Shown piece by piece: positions 25,349 to 34,244 of a stretch of 64,000 nt of DNA. The stretch is from contig JAFXBG010000010.1 in assembly GCA_017521925.1 (NCBI GenBank), forward strand, positions 1 to 64,000, read 5' to 3'. Position numbers and translations under genes: made by a program. The first letter of the stretch is position 1. Every line of letters starts with the position of its first letter. The notes below the pieces were generated by a model that worked only from the letters and a program-made list of their open reading frames with translations, made no database searches and had not been told where the DNA came from. Source of the stretch: Clostridia bacterium. GTDB taxonomy: Bacteria > Bacillota > Clostridia > Oscillospirales > Acutalibacteraceae.

Positions 25349-27649
25349 ATGGATTACAGTTTGAAAGAGGTCGCAGGCAGAATCAGAGACCTGCGCGAAG
25401 CAAAAGGATACACACAGGAAGAGCTCAGTAAGCTTACAGGTGTATCGGTAGAGGATTACAAGATTTTGGAAGAAGGCGAAACTGACTTCAGTTTTACCTT
25501 TATTTACAAGTGTGCAAAAGCATGCGGTGTTGAAGTTGTAGATTTGCTTGAAGGCACAAGCTCAACACTCAGCTCTTTTACAATTACAAGAAAAGGCGAG
25601 GGTCTTAAGATTCTCAAAAAGCATGGTGTTGAGTACAACAACCTGGCACCCAAGTTCAAGGATAAGCTTGCTGAGCCTTTTCTTGTTAAATTTCCGTTTC
25701 TGGCTGAGGAGCAGAATTCTCCTATCAAGCTCAGCTCTCACAAAGGACAGGAGTTTGACGTAATCGTAAAAGGTTCGCTCAAGGTTCAGATTGGCAATCA
25801 CGTAGACGTTCTTAATGAGGGCGACTCTATTTTCTATAACAGTACAATTCCCCACGGTATGATTGCTGTAAGTGAGGGCGGTTGCGAATTTCACGCAGTT
25901 GTTCTTAATCCTCAGGAAGGCAGCGTAAGCGAGGAATATCCTGAAGTTCCTTTTGTTCAGAAGAAGTCTGTATCAAAAGAAGTATCCGCAGCAACAGTTG
26001 CCGATAATTTTGTAGAGTCATTCTATGACGATCAGGGCGTATTCAGCGGAATCAAGTTTAAAAACGACGATAAGTTCAATTTTGCTTTTGACTGTGTTGA
26101 TGCAATTGCGCAGAAGGACCCTGACAAGCTTGCTATGATGTGGGTTGCAAATGACAAGACTGACCGCAGATTCACATTCAGCGATATGAAGAAGTACTCT
26201 GCAAAAACCGCTAACTACTTTGAGTCCCTTGGTATCAAAAAGGGCGACACAGTAATGCTTGTTCTCAAGCGTCACTACCAGTTCTGGTTCTGTATGCTTG
26301 CACTTCATAAGATTGGTGCTATTGCAATTCCTGCTACAAATCAGCTTGTTGAGCATGACTTTACCTACAGATACAAGGCTGCAAAGGTAAAGGCAATTGT
26401 ATGTACTGCTGACGGCGAGGTATCTGACGAAGCAGAGAAGGCAGCAGCCGAATTCCCGGGTATGCTTAAAATTTTAGTGGGTGGCGTAAAAGACGGATGG
26501 AACGATTTTAATACAGAGATAGAGCGTTTCAGTACTCACTATTTCCGTAACGAAAATTCTCCCTGCGGTAATGACCCAATGCTTATGCTCTTTACCTCAG
26601 GTACAACAGGTTACCCCCGCATTGCAACCCATTCTTACAAATATGCTTTGGGACACTATCCCACAGCTAAGCATTGGCACAATGTAAATCCCAATGGCCT
26701 GCATTTTACAATTTCCGACACAGGCTGGGGTAAGGCTCTCTGGGGCAAGCTTTACGGACAGTGGCTCTGTGAAGCAGGTGTATTTACCTACGATTTTGAC
26801 AGATTCCATTCAGAGGATATTCTGCCTATGTTTGCTAAATACGGTATTACCACATTCTGTGCACCGCCTACAATGTACCGTTTCTTTATCAAAGAAGATC
26901 TTTCAAAATATGACCTTTCTTCTATCGAGTATGCTACCACCGCAGGCGAGGCTCTGAATCCTGAGGTGTTCAACCAGTTCAAGAAGGCAACAGGTCTTAC
27001 CATTATGGAGGGTTTCGGTCAGACAGAAACAACCCTGTCTATTGCAAATTTTGTAGGCTCAACACCCAGAATCGGTTCTATGGGTAAGCCCAGTCCTCTT
27101 TATGATGTTGTGGTTCTTGACCCTGACGGCAACGAGTGCAAAACCGGTGATACAGGCGAAATCTGTATCCGCACAAAGGATAATGTTCCTTGCGGTCTCT
27201 TTATCGGTTACTATCTTGACGAAGAAAAAACCAACGACGTATGGCACGACGGTTACTATCATACAGGCGATCAGGCTACAATGGACGAAGACGGCTACCT
27301 CTGGTATGTTGGCCGTATTGATGATGTTATCAAGTCATCAGGCTATCGTATCGGACCCTTCGAAATTGAAAGTGTAATCATGGAGCTTCCTTATGTTCTT
27401 GAGTGTGCAATCACACCTGTTCCTGATGAAGTACGCGGACAGATTGTTAAGGCTACTATTGTTCTTGTAAAAGGACAGCAGGGCTCAGATGAACTTAAGA
27501 AAGAAATCCAGGAATATGTAAAGACACACACCGCTCCTTACAAATATCCCAGAATTGTTGAGTTTGTGGATGAGCTTCCCAAGACAATTTCAGGCAAAGT
27601 AAGACGTGTTGAAATCCGCAAGAACGACCTGGAAAAGCTTCAGAAATAA
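25349..27649 (+). CDS. XRE-cupin-acyl-CoA ligase fusion protein
   Basis: A 766-residue three-part protein. Residues about 8-62 are an XRE helix-turn-helix (TQEELSKLTGVSVEDYKILE). Residues about 115-195 are a cupin barrel (GDSIFYNSTIPHGMIAV). Residues about 240-766 are an AMP-forming acyl-CoA ligase of the acetyl/medium-chain type. Its A3 motif is FTSGTTGYP, A5 GFGQTETT, A7 YHTGDQATMDEDGY and A8 SSGYRIGPFEIE; the A10 lysine is in PKTISGKVRR. The acid substrate cannot be read. Control by a predicted isoleucine T-box suggests activation of a branched acid such as 2-methylbutyrate for reductive carboxylation to isoleucine, an inference. AAAGGAG precedes the ATG. The XRE-cupin part may sense the product or regulate its own or other genes. 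Confidence 0.92.
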   Translation: MDYSLKEVAGRIRDLREAKGYTQEELSKLTGVSVEDYKILEEGETDFSFTFIYKCAKACGVEVVDLLEGTSSTLSSFTITRKGEGLKILKKHGVEYNNLAPKFKDKLAEPFLVKFPFLAEEQNSPIKLSSHKGQEFDVIVKGSLKVQIGNHVDVLNEGDSIFYNSTIPHGMIAVSEGGCEFHAVVLNPQEGSVSEEYPEVPFVQKKSVSKEVSAATVADNFVESFYDDQGVFSGIKFKNDDKFNFAFDCVDAIAQKDPDKLAMMWVANDKTDRRFTFSDMKKYSAKTANYFESLGIKKGDTVMLVLKRHYQFWFCMLALHKIGAIAIPATNQLVEHDFTYRYKAAKVKAIVCTADGEVSDEAEKAAAEFPGMLKILVGGVKDGWNDFNTEIERFSTHYFRNENSPCGNDPMLMLFTSGTTGYPRIATHSYKYALGHYPTAKHWHNVNPNGLHFTISDTGWGKALWGKLYGQWLCEAGVFTYDFDRFHSEDILPMFAKYGITTFCAPPTMYRFFIKEDLSKYDLSSIEYATTAGEALNPEVFNQFKKATGLTIMEGFGQTETTLSIANFVGSTPRIGSMGKPSPLYDVVVLDPDGNECKTGDTGEICIRTKDNVPCGLFIGYYLDEEKTNDVWHDGYYHTGDQATMDEDGYLWYVGRIDDVIKSSGYRIGPFEIESVIMELPYVLECAITPVPDEVRGQIVKATIVLVKGQQGSDELKKEIQEYVKTHTAPYKYPRIVEFVDELPKTISGKVRRVEIRKNDLEKLQK

Positions 27650-27680
27650 TATATTTTAATTAACAATATGTTTAAAAAAG

Positions 27681-27726
27681 AAAATGCAACAACAGCAAAG
27701 CTTAACTTGCCGTTGTTGCATTTTTA
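27681..27726. terminator. Bidirectional terminator between the ligase and AEC transporter genes
   Basis: A stem of at least 12 bp (AAATGCAACAAC / GTTGTTGCATTT) with T-runs on both strands lies between convergent genes. Confidence 0.82.
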
Positions 27727-27750
27727 TATGTTAATAATAATTTAAAAATC

Positions 27751-28683
27751 TCAGACAAAATTTAATATAAGCATCATCAGAGGCATTGTTACAATACTGA
27801 GGATTGTACCTAAGAGTACACAGCTTCCTGCAGGTTTCTGCCCTTTGCCTGCAAGCTCTGCAAAGTTAAGCACATTGCTTGCCACTGGGCAACAGAACAG
27901 GATAAAAGCAAGTTGTTTCATAAACATATCAATTGGCAGAAAATACACAAGCAGAAGAATTCCTGCAGGCATCAGCACCTGCTTTAAGAGTATCACAAGA
28001 TACTGTGTGCCTTTGCCGAAAACTTCTTTGAAATTTGCTGTGGCAAGTCGCATTCCCAATATAGTCATACATAAAGGGGTGGACATCTTACCGCCTAAGG
28101 ATACTGCCTCAGATAACAGAGAGGGGAGTTTAATGCTTAGCACAAAAAGCACAAAGGCAGCTGCAAATGATATGGTGGATGGGTTAAAGATGAGCCTTTT
28201 AGCTTTAATATACTTTTTATCTCTTGTAATGATGTACAGCACCATGGTCCAACAAAGCAGATTAAAAGCAAGGGTAAACACAAGGCAATATACCGCCGCG
28301 TCCTGCCTTTCGGGAAAAAGCCTTTCTACTACAGGAATTCCGAAGAATCCGCAATTGCCAAGCACCGCCGCTATGTTATAGATTCTGAAATTCTCGTTTT
28401 GTTCACTTTTCTTTCTGAATATGCAGAAGAAAAGCATCAGAAATCCAAATTGTCCTATAAGAGCTATAGCAAAGAATATAAGAAGATTAAGGAGCAGGTC
28501 GGGAGAAAAGTCTGCCTTATCAAAAGAGTAGAAGGTCAGACAGGGCTGACACACAAAAAGAAGAAACTTTGCAAAGGAGGGAATATGCTCTTTCTGCACA
28601 AGTCCGGTCTTCATCAGCAGAAATCCCGGCACCGCATACATAAGAAGAAGTGCCACAGAAGATATCGTAGTACCAAATATCAT
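27751..28683 (-). CDS. AEC family transporter (auxin efflux carrier type)
   Basis: A 310-residue membrane protein with about ten hydrophobic helices in two similar halves. Typical features include an N-terminal helix with PGFLLMKTGL, an NCGFFGIPV motif (about 112-120) and a PVASNVLNFAE element near the C-terminus. Bacterial members export or import small organic acids such as malate. Convergent with the ligase gene and separated from it by a terminator; a link to that gene is possible but not shown. Confidence 0.88.
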   Translation of the reverse strand: MIFGTTISSVALLLMYAVPGFLLMKTGLVQKEHIPSFAKFLLFVCQPCLTFYSFDKADFSPDLLLNLLIFFAIALIGQFGFLMLFFCIFRKKSEQNENFRIYNIAAVLGNCGFFGIPVVERLFPERQDAAVYCLVFTLAFNLLCWTMVLYIITRDKKYIKAKRLIFNPSTISFAAAFVLFVLSIKLPSLLSEAVSLGGKMSTPLCMTILGMRLATANFKEVFGKGTQYLVILLKQVLMPAGILLLVYFLPIDMFMKQLAFILFCCPVASNVLNFAELAGKGQKPAGSCVLLGTILSIVTMPLMMLILNFV

Positions 28684-28800
28684 AAAATCACCGCAAGTAT
28701 TGTACCACGAATAAATGGTACAGACAACAGGAAATTTTATCAGAAAAATAATACCAAAAAATTAGTGGTAGGTGTAACAGATAAATCGGGAATCTGAGTA

Positions 28801-28845
28801 AAAAAGCACAGGATATCAAGATAAAAGATATCCTGTGCTTTGTTC
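28801..28845 (-). terminator. Terminator of the two-component operon
   Basis: A perfect 13-bp stem (AGCACAGGATATC / GATATCCTGTGCT) with a 9-nt loop, followed on the minus strand by a T-run. Confidence 0.85.
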
Positions 28846-28887
28846 TTTAATTGTGAATACAGAACTTTAAATATCTGATGATAAAAT

Positions 28888-30339
28888 TTATGACATCTTA
28901 TCTTCGTCTTTACTATCGTAGTCTGTAAAATCAAACCAAAAGCATACCCCGTTTTCTGTGTTTTCAAATCCGCATTGGGTGTGTTCAATCAGGGCTATTT
29001 CTTTGACGATATAAAGCCCCAGACCGCTGCTTGATTTGCCATTGGGAGAGGTAGTAAAGGTTTCCGTCCAGATTTTATCTTTCATATCCTCAGGTATATG
29101 CTTGCCGGAGTTTTCGATTGATAAACGTATTGTGCTATCACTTTTTTTCAGTGACACAATAATTGTTGATTTTTTCTCAGCATTCTGAACAGCATTTGAA
29201 AGATAGTTTCTGAATACAAATTCCATGTATTCTCTTATAGTATTAATTTTAAGATTTGGTGTAATATCTTTAACAAGGTTAAGGTTACAAGTTTTTATAT
29301 AGGCACTGTTATTGTCGCAAAGTTCATTAATAACATTGCTTGCATTAAGTAACTTTGATTTTTTGGAGGCTATATGTCGCTCATCTATGGTCATCTGCAG
29401 AACTTCGCTTATCATATTGCTCATTTTGTTTATTTCTTCCATTGCCGACTCGTAATAATAATCTTTCTTTTCCTGTTCTTTACATGTGCTTATCATCTCG
29501 ACCTGACTGGAAATAACTGCAAGGGGTGTTTTTAAATCGTGAGTAATATTTCGAAGCAGAATACGGCGGGATTGTTCGTATTCCTTCATATATCGGTTAT
29601 CTTCACGCAGTACGAAATTGTAGTTTTCAAGATGGTCGATGTTTTGTTGAATGGTGTCAGCCATTTTATTAATACTTGTAGCGAGGTCACCAATTTCATT
29701 TTTATAGATTTTGCCCTGATAACGGACAGACAGGTTGTTTTCAGAGATGTTCTTTGCTACGTTTGTAACCTTTCTCAGGGCTTTTATTGATGGTGAAATA
29801 GCAAGAATCAGTATGACGGAGCAGATTATGATGTAGCCAATAACTACGTAGCTAAGAATATGGTTGGAAAAGGCAAATACTTCTCCGACTCCGCTGAGAT
29901 TGTTTTTGATATTGATGTAATATGTTTTACCGTCAACGTTATGACGAGTGTAAAGCCATATGGCAGATTCGTCATCTAATTTTGAAAACTGTGGTGCGGA
30001 ATTTTCGCGGAAGCGGTCCATTTTATCTCCGAACAGTTTATGTAAAAACTTTTTATTGTTTCCCATTTCAAAAGAGGTAAAAATCGGGTTGAAGCTTTTG
30101 TCAAATACATATACTCGATAAGATACTCCCGAATCGTCGAAAAAGCTTTTGATTGTTTCGCCGTCAAAAGGCTCAACGGCTTTTAGATTTTCTGAAAACT
30201 CTTTCACATAATGAGCTTCCTGGTTTATGTATATCTTAGGCTGCAGATAAGAATAAACAGGAGCCATAATACCTGCTATCAGTGCAACAGACAAAACTAT
30301 TATTAATATCAGTTTAACGGTAAGTTTATTTTTCATCAT
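28888..30339 (-). CDS. Sensor histidine kinase
   Basis: A 483-residue membrane kinase. A first transmembrane helix (about 9-31) is followed by an extracellular sensor region of about 130 residues and a second helix (about 165-187). HAMP, a HisKA domain with the phospho-acceptor in ITHDLKTPLA (near residue 267) and a HATPase domain (N box FRNYLSNAVQNA, G2 SSGLGLYIVKE) complete it. It overlaps the response regulator gene upstream, so the two form a pair. The ligand is unknown. It is divergent from the unusual cluster starting at 31170. Confidence 0.94.
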   Translation of the reverse strand: MMKNKLTVKLILIIVLSVALIAGIMAPVYSYLQPKIYINQEAHYVKEFSENLKAVEPFDGETIKSFFDDSGVSYRVYVFDKSFNPIFTSFEMGNNKKFLHKLFGDKMDRFRENSAPQFSKLDDESAIWLYTRHNVDGKTYYINIKNNLSGVGEVFAFSNHILSYVVIGYIIICSVILILAISPSIKALRKVTNVAKNISENNLSVRYQGKIYKNEIGDLATSINKMADTIQQNIDHLENYNFVLREDNRYMKEYEQSRRILLRNITHDLKTPLAVISSQVEMISTCKEQEKKDYYYESAMEEINKMSNMISEVLQMTIDERHIASKKSKLLNASNVINELCDNNSAYIKTCNLNLVKDITPNLKINTIREYMEFVFRNYLSNAVQNAEKKSTIIVSLKKSDSTIRLSIENSGKHIPEDMKDKIWTETFTTSPNGKSSSGLGLYIVKEIALIEHTQCGFENTENGVCFWFDFTDYDSKDEDKMS

Positions 30340-31018
30340 TAACCTCGAATTTGTAGCCTATTCCATAGATAGATACAATGTAGTCGCTGTATCTGCCAAG
30401 CTTTTTTCTCAATTGTTTTATAATTGTGTCAACCGTACGTAAATCGCCAAAATAGCTGTTTCCCCATACCCGATCAAGAATTGTGTTACGGCTCATAACG
30501 ATTCTTTCATTTTCCATAAAAAAGAGAAGCAGGTCGTATTCGCGCGGGGTGGTGTTTATTAAGTCTCCGTCCAGATATACCTTACGTTCTACGACATTAA
30601 GGCTTACAGCACCTCTTGAAAGGCAGATTTTATCTTTATCAGAATGCTTGTAGCGAGCCAAAAGTGCCGACATATGTTCTTTTAGAACACTGAGCATAAA
30701 TGGTTTTGTTATGTAGTTGTCAGCCCCAAGACGAAAACCGCTGAGTTGGTCTCTTTCACTTTCTCTTGCAGATAAAATTATTACAGGAATGTCTGAAGTT
30801 TCACGAATTTTCTTTAAAACGTCAAAACCGTCAATATCAGGTAGCATTCCGTCCAGAAGAACTATATCAAAGGGAGATTTGTTTTTAAAGCAGTCAAGTG
30901 CAGAGGTTCCGTCAGGACAAGCAGTTACCTTAAAATTGTTCATTTGCAGGTAATCCAGCATGGTATTGCGGAGCTTCTCGTCATCTTCTACCAAGAGAAC
31001 TTCAGTGATATTGCTCAT
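30326..31018 (-). CDS. OmpR/PhoB-family response regulator
   Basis: A 230-residue protein. The receiver domain has acidic residues EDD (11-13), the phospho-acceptor Asp56 in LLDGMLPD and the conserved lysine in ITKPF. The C-terminal winged helix contains TPREYDLLLFFMEN and RTVDTIIKQLRKKL. It precedes and overlaps the histidine kinase gene. The 151-bp divergent intergenic region to 31170 may hold its operator. Confidence 0.95.
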   Translation of the reverse strand: MSNITEVLLVEDDEKLRNTMLDYLQMNNFKVTACPDGTSALDCFKNKSPFDIVLLDGMLPDIDGFDVLKKIRETSDIPVIILSARESERDQLSGFRLGADNYITKPFMLSVLKEHMSALLARYKHSDKDKICLSRGAVSLNVVERKVYLDGDLINTTPREYDLLLFFMENERIVMSRNTILDRVWGNSYFGDLRTVDTIIKQLRKKLGRYSDYIVSIYGIGYKFEVNDEK

Positions 31019-31169
31019 TTTATCGCCTCCGTAACATTATTATTGATTATATTATATCATAAATTATGATAGAAAAATGATAAATTAACACAATTATATC
31101 AAATTTTTATGTTTAAATCTAATAAAAATGAGTAAGTGTATATTTTGTGCGAAAGTTTGAGAGGTAATA

Positions 31170-32096
31170 ATGAAAGAAAAAAATGTGGATTATGTTGTGC
31201 CGGTAGTAAAAAAAGAGAAGGATTCTGCTTACTACAGTGCATACCGAAAAAAGAAAAGGTTCAGATTATTCAACATAATTGCGATTGCGGTGATTGTTGT
31301 TTCAGTTCTGTTGGTTTTGATTTTTGCTCCGAAAAGTATAGACGGAGATTGGGAGCTTGTTGTTAATCCTGAAATTTCTCAGGCTACTGATGACGAAATT
31401 GAAGATTCGCAAAGGGTTTACTATACGTTTACTAAACCCGGAGATTTTGGCGATGGTAAGTACAAAACTTACTACAACGGCGGTGTAGAAGAGGGTGAGT
31501 ATAAATTATCTGAAAAAGACGGTAAAGCACTTATCAATCTCGGCACTGAAGATTTGGAGTACAAAATAACCGGATTGAAATTTTTAGGTAATACCAAGCT
31601 AATAATTACTTACCCCGAATATACAAACGAACAAACTGGTCAGAAAATCCCTGCTGAAGATTATGTTTTTGCTCAGGCAAAAGCTCCTAAATATGAAAAA
31701 GAGTCCTATGATTCCTTTGATACTGACAATAAGCTTATGGGAAAGTGGAAATCAAATGATAGAACACTTGAGTATTATATGTACGAGTTGTCCTATACGC
31801 AGACCGTTGAGTTTATTAACGGCGGTATAATGGTTATTCATTATGAAAGCACTGACCTGGCACTTGACAGATATATGTACTATGCATACACCGCCAAGGA
31901 CAATGAGCTTACTTTCAGCCTGGTAACAGACAAAGAAACCAAGTACACTGTGTCCTATGATTTTGATGAAAAGGGAAATCTTAAATTCATAAATGATACC
32001 ACCGCAGGTTCTATATTTGCAGATGCGTTCTTTGGTGATTTTACATTCTATTCACCTGAAAACTTGCCTGAGCCTGAGGCGGATTCCAACAAGTAA
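31170..32096 (+). CDS. Membrane-anchored extracellular protein of unknown function
   Basis: A 308-residue protein. A 30-residue basic cytoplasmic N-terminus is followed by one transmembrane helix (about 33-52) and a roughly 250-residue extracellular part. Two similar modules begin with a G-x-W strand (DGDWELV near 58, MGKWKSND near 190). Each continues with alternating strands ending in LTFSLV-type segments, a lipocalin-like or DUF5640-like pattern by eye. A short lipoprotein at 42951-43355 has the same GTWKM start. Function unknown. It is the first gene after the divergent two-component system. Confidence 0.82.
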   Translation: MKEKNVDYVVPVVKKEKDSAYYSAYRKKKRFRLFNIIAIAVIVVSVLLVLIFAPKSIDGDWELVVNPEISQATDDEIEDSQRVYYTFTKPGDFGDGKYKTYYNGGVEEGEYKLSEKDGKALINLGTEDLEYKITGLKFLGNTKLIITYPEYTNEQTGQKIPAEDYVFAQAKAPKYEKESYDSFDTDNKLMGKWKSNDRTLEYYMYELSYTQTVEFINGGIMVIHYESTDLALDRYMYYAYTAKDNELTFSLVTDKETKYTVSYDFDEKGNLKFINDTTAGSIFADAFFGDFTFYSPENLPEPEADSNK

Positions 32097-32107
32097 CTGT
32101 AATTTTT

Positions 32108-32130
32108 CTGAATAATGGACAATTATTCAG
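32108..32130. promoter_or_regulatory. Perfect inverted repeat in front of the UGSC-like gene
   Basis: CTGAATAAT-N5-ATTATTCAG, a 9-bp perfect inverted repeat, lies 30 bp upstream of the start codon of the 32160 gene. No T-run follows on the plus strand, so it is not a good terminator. It could be a regulator-binding site or an mRNA-stabilising hairpin. Confidence 0.5.
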
Positions 32131-32159
32131 TAACATAAAAACTATGAAAGGGAGATTTT

Positions 32160-34178
32160 ATGAAATCAAACATTTTAAAGCGTGCGTTATCATTATTGCT
32201 TGCTTTGATGTGTATCGTCGGTACATCTGCCGTAGGTATAGCATCAGTTTCAGCTACTAATGTTGACCTTGCTGAGACAGCAGCAGCGTCTAACGCCGAA
32301 CCGACTCTGAACACATATCAGATTGTGTCTCCTGTGCCGCTTGGCTCTTCTATTGAAGATATTACACAGCCGGCACGACTTGACGGCGAAGATGCTCTGC
32401 GTGGTGCAACTATTGCACTTGTGGGCGGCAGCTTCTCTGCTTCTGTTACACATAGGGTTCTTGCAGATATGCTTATAGAAGAGTATGGCTGCAGAATCTA
32501 CTTTATGGAAGAAATCGGTAAGGGCGGTACATATAACCCCCTCAGCCCCAGTGCTAAATCTTTAGAGTTTCAGCAGAAGCTTAAGGATTACGGCGTTGAC
32601 GCAGTAATTTCCGGTAACTGCGGTTGCGGTATCTGTACAGTTAAAGAAACAGGTAACGCTCTTGCTGCTGAGTATATCGGTATTCCTGCAGTTGTAGTAG
32701 GTGCTGAGACTTTTATTCCTCAGATTCAGTCAACAGGTTTTAACCGCGGTGTTCCCGTTGTTAGAACTGCCGCATACCCCGGTGCTTTTGCTAATGACGA
32801 AACTGCAGTTCAGCAGCAGAAAGCCCGTGACATTCTGTATGACCAGGTTGTAACAGGTCTTACAACTCAGATTACACAGGCAGAAATTGATGCAATCGCA
32901 GGTGCTGCCGGCAGTGCAGCATATGACGATGTAATCTTTACAGGCTCATATCAGCGTGTTCAGGAATTTTACGAAGTAAGTGAAATGAGTGACGGTCTTC
33001 CTGTTGTTCCTCCTACACAGGACAAGATTGAGTATTACTTACAGTTTACAAATATGGCAGCTACCGATATCGTTAACGAAAAAGATGGTGAGATTATCGG
33101 TGTAAAACCTGCTTACAAAACAATCACAGCATATCAGGTAGCAGTTAATGCTATTATGGCAGGCTGTCCTGCAGAGTATATGCCCATCTGTATGGCAATT
33201 ACACGTTGCTTTGCAAATGGTAACTTCTACAAATCCCTTGACAGTACCCACGGTTGGACACCTTATGTTCTTATCAGCGGTCCTCTTGCACGTCAGCTTG
33301 GTATCTCTTACTCAGACGGTATGATTAACGAAGAGGCCAACAAGCTTATAGGCAGATTTATTTCACTTGCAATGCTCAACCTTGCAGGCTACAAGATTAA
33401 AGAAAACCGAATGGGTACATTTGGTTATATGCAGCCCTTCTGTTTTGCAGAGGACGAGCAGACGGCTGTTAACATCGGTTGGAACCCATATCACGTTAAC
33501 AATGGTTTTGATTTAAATGACAGTGTTATTACCTGCGGTTCTACCCTTACATGGGGTAACCCCGTAACTGTTGGTACAGATGACCCCGAGAAAGCTATGC
33601 AGCTTTTAGCCTGGGACTGTACTGAAAAACAGCAGAACGGTCTTGGTAACACAAACCCTGTTGAGTCCCGTACAATCTGGCTTACTAAGGACGCCGCTAC
33701 AACTATTGCACAGGATTATGCTACCAGAGATGCACTTGAAGAAGCTTTGATTAATACTGCACGCCGTCCTCTTTGGATGCGTACATATGCTCACTACTGG
33801 GCAAATACAGGCTCAAAAATTCATATGAACACTACTTTTGATGAGCATTATGCAGATATCAAGAGCGGTGCTTCAACAGAAAACGTAGCTGCTGACAAGG
33901 TTTCGTCAACACTTGTACCTCAGTGGTTACAGGGTGTTGTTCCTTTTGAGACTATTGACACAACCCAGACTATTAACGCAAACACAGATACACTTAAGAG
34001 ACAAAAGGTTGTTACAACAGGCTTTGTTGTAACAGGCGGCGATAAGACTTGTGAATTTCAGGTTATGCCCGGCGGTGACTGTGTTTCTTACGAAGCATAT
34101 CTGCCCTCTACCACAAAGTGGAACAACCTTATGGATGGACTGGGATATGCAAGATTGTCTTCTTTCTATCTTGACTAA
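32160..34178 (+). CDS. Secreted two-domain protein with UGSC-like CGCGIC cysteine motif
   Basis: A 672-residue protein with a Sec signal peptide (cleavage near residue 32). Domain 1 (about 70-235) looks like a Rossmann-type alpha/beta fold (GATIALVGGSFSASVTHR...). It carries cysteines at 154, 156 and 159 in GNCGCGIC followed by a conserved PAVVVGAETF. It resembles the UGSC (seleno)protein domain with Cys for Sec. Domain 2 (about 265-672) contains SDGLPVVPPT, ITAYQVAVNAIMAGCPAEY, GPLARQLGI and PYHVNNGFDLNDSVIT. From memory this matches an uncharacterised domain found with UGSC proteins. Those relatives are normally cytoplasmic; export is unusual. AAAGGGAG precedes the ATG. Confidence 0.8.
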   Translation: MKSNILKRALSLLLALMCIVGTSAVGIASVSATNVDLAETAAASNAEPTLNTYQIVSPVPLGSSIEDITQPARLDGEDALRGATIALVGGSFSASVTHRVLADMLIEEYGCRIYFMEEIGKGGTYNPLSPSAKSLEFQQKLKDYGVDAVISGNCGCGICTVKETGNALAAEYIGIPAVVVGAETFIPQIQSTGFNRGVPVVRTAAYPGAFANDETAVQQQKARDILYDQVVTGLTTQITQAEIDAIAGAAGSAAYDDVIFTGSYQRVQEFYEVSEMSDGLPVVPPTQDKIEYYLQFTNMAATDIVNEKDGEIIGVKPAYKTITAYQVAVNAIMAGCPAEYMPICMAITRCFANGNFYKSLDSTHGWTPYVLISGPLARQLGISYSDGMINEEANKLIGRFISLAMLNLAGYKIKENRMGTFGYMQPFCFAEDEQTAVNIGWNPYHVNNGFDLNDSVITCGSTLTWGNPVTVGTDDPEKAMQLLAWDCTEKQQNGLGNTNPVESRTIWLTKDAATTIAQDYATRDALEEALINTARRPLWMRTYAHYWANTGSKIHMNTTFDEHYADIKSGASTENVAADKVSSTLVPQWLQGVVPFETIDTTQTINANTDTLKRQKVVTTGFVVTGGDKTCEFQVMPGGDCVSYEAYLPSTTKWNNLMDGLGYARLSSFYLD

Positions 34179-34244
34179 GTATTAACCTTATAGTGTTTAT
34201 CAACTATTTTAACTTTACCATTAAATATAAGAAAGGATGGTATC

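Noticed and set aside
27845..28381. A 178-residue plus-strand frame inside the AEC transporter gene
   Set aside because: It is antisense to a clear membrane transporter and has no recognisable domain or start signal.
32160..34178. A selenocysteine codon in the UGSC-like gene
   Set aside because: The motif positions are TGC and TGT cysteine codons; there is no in-frame TGA.
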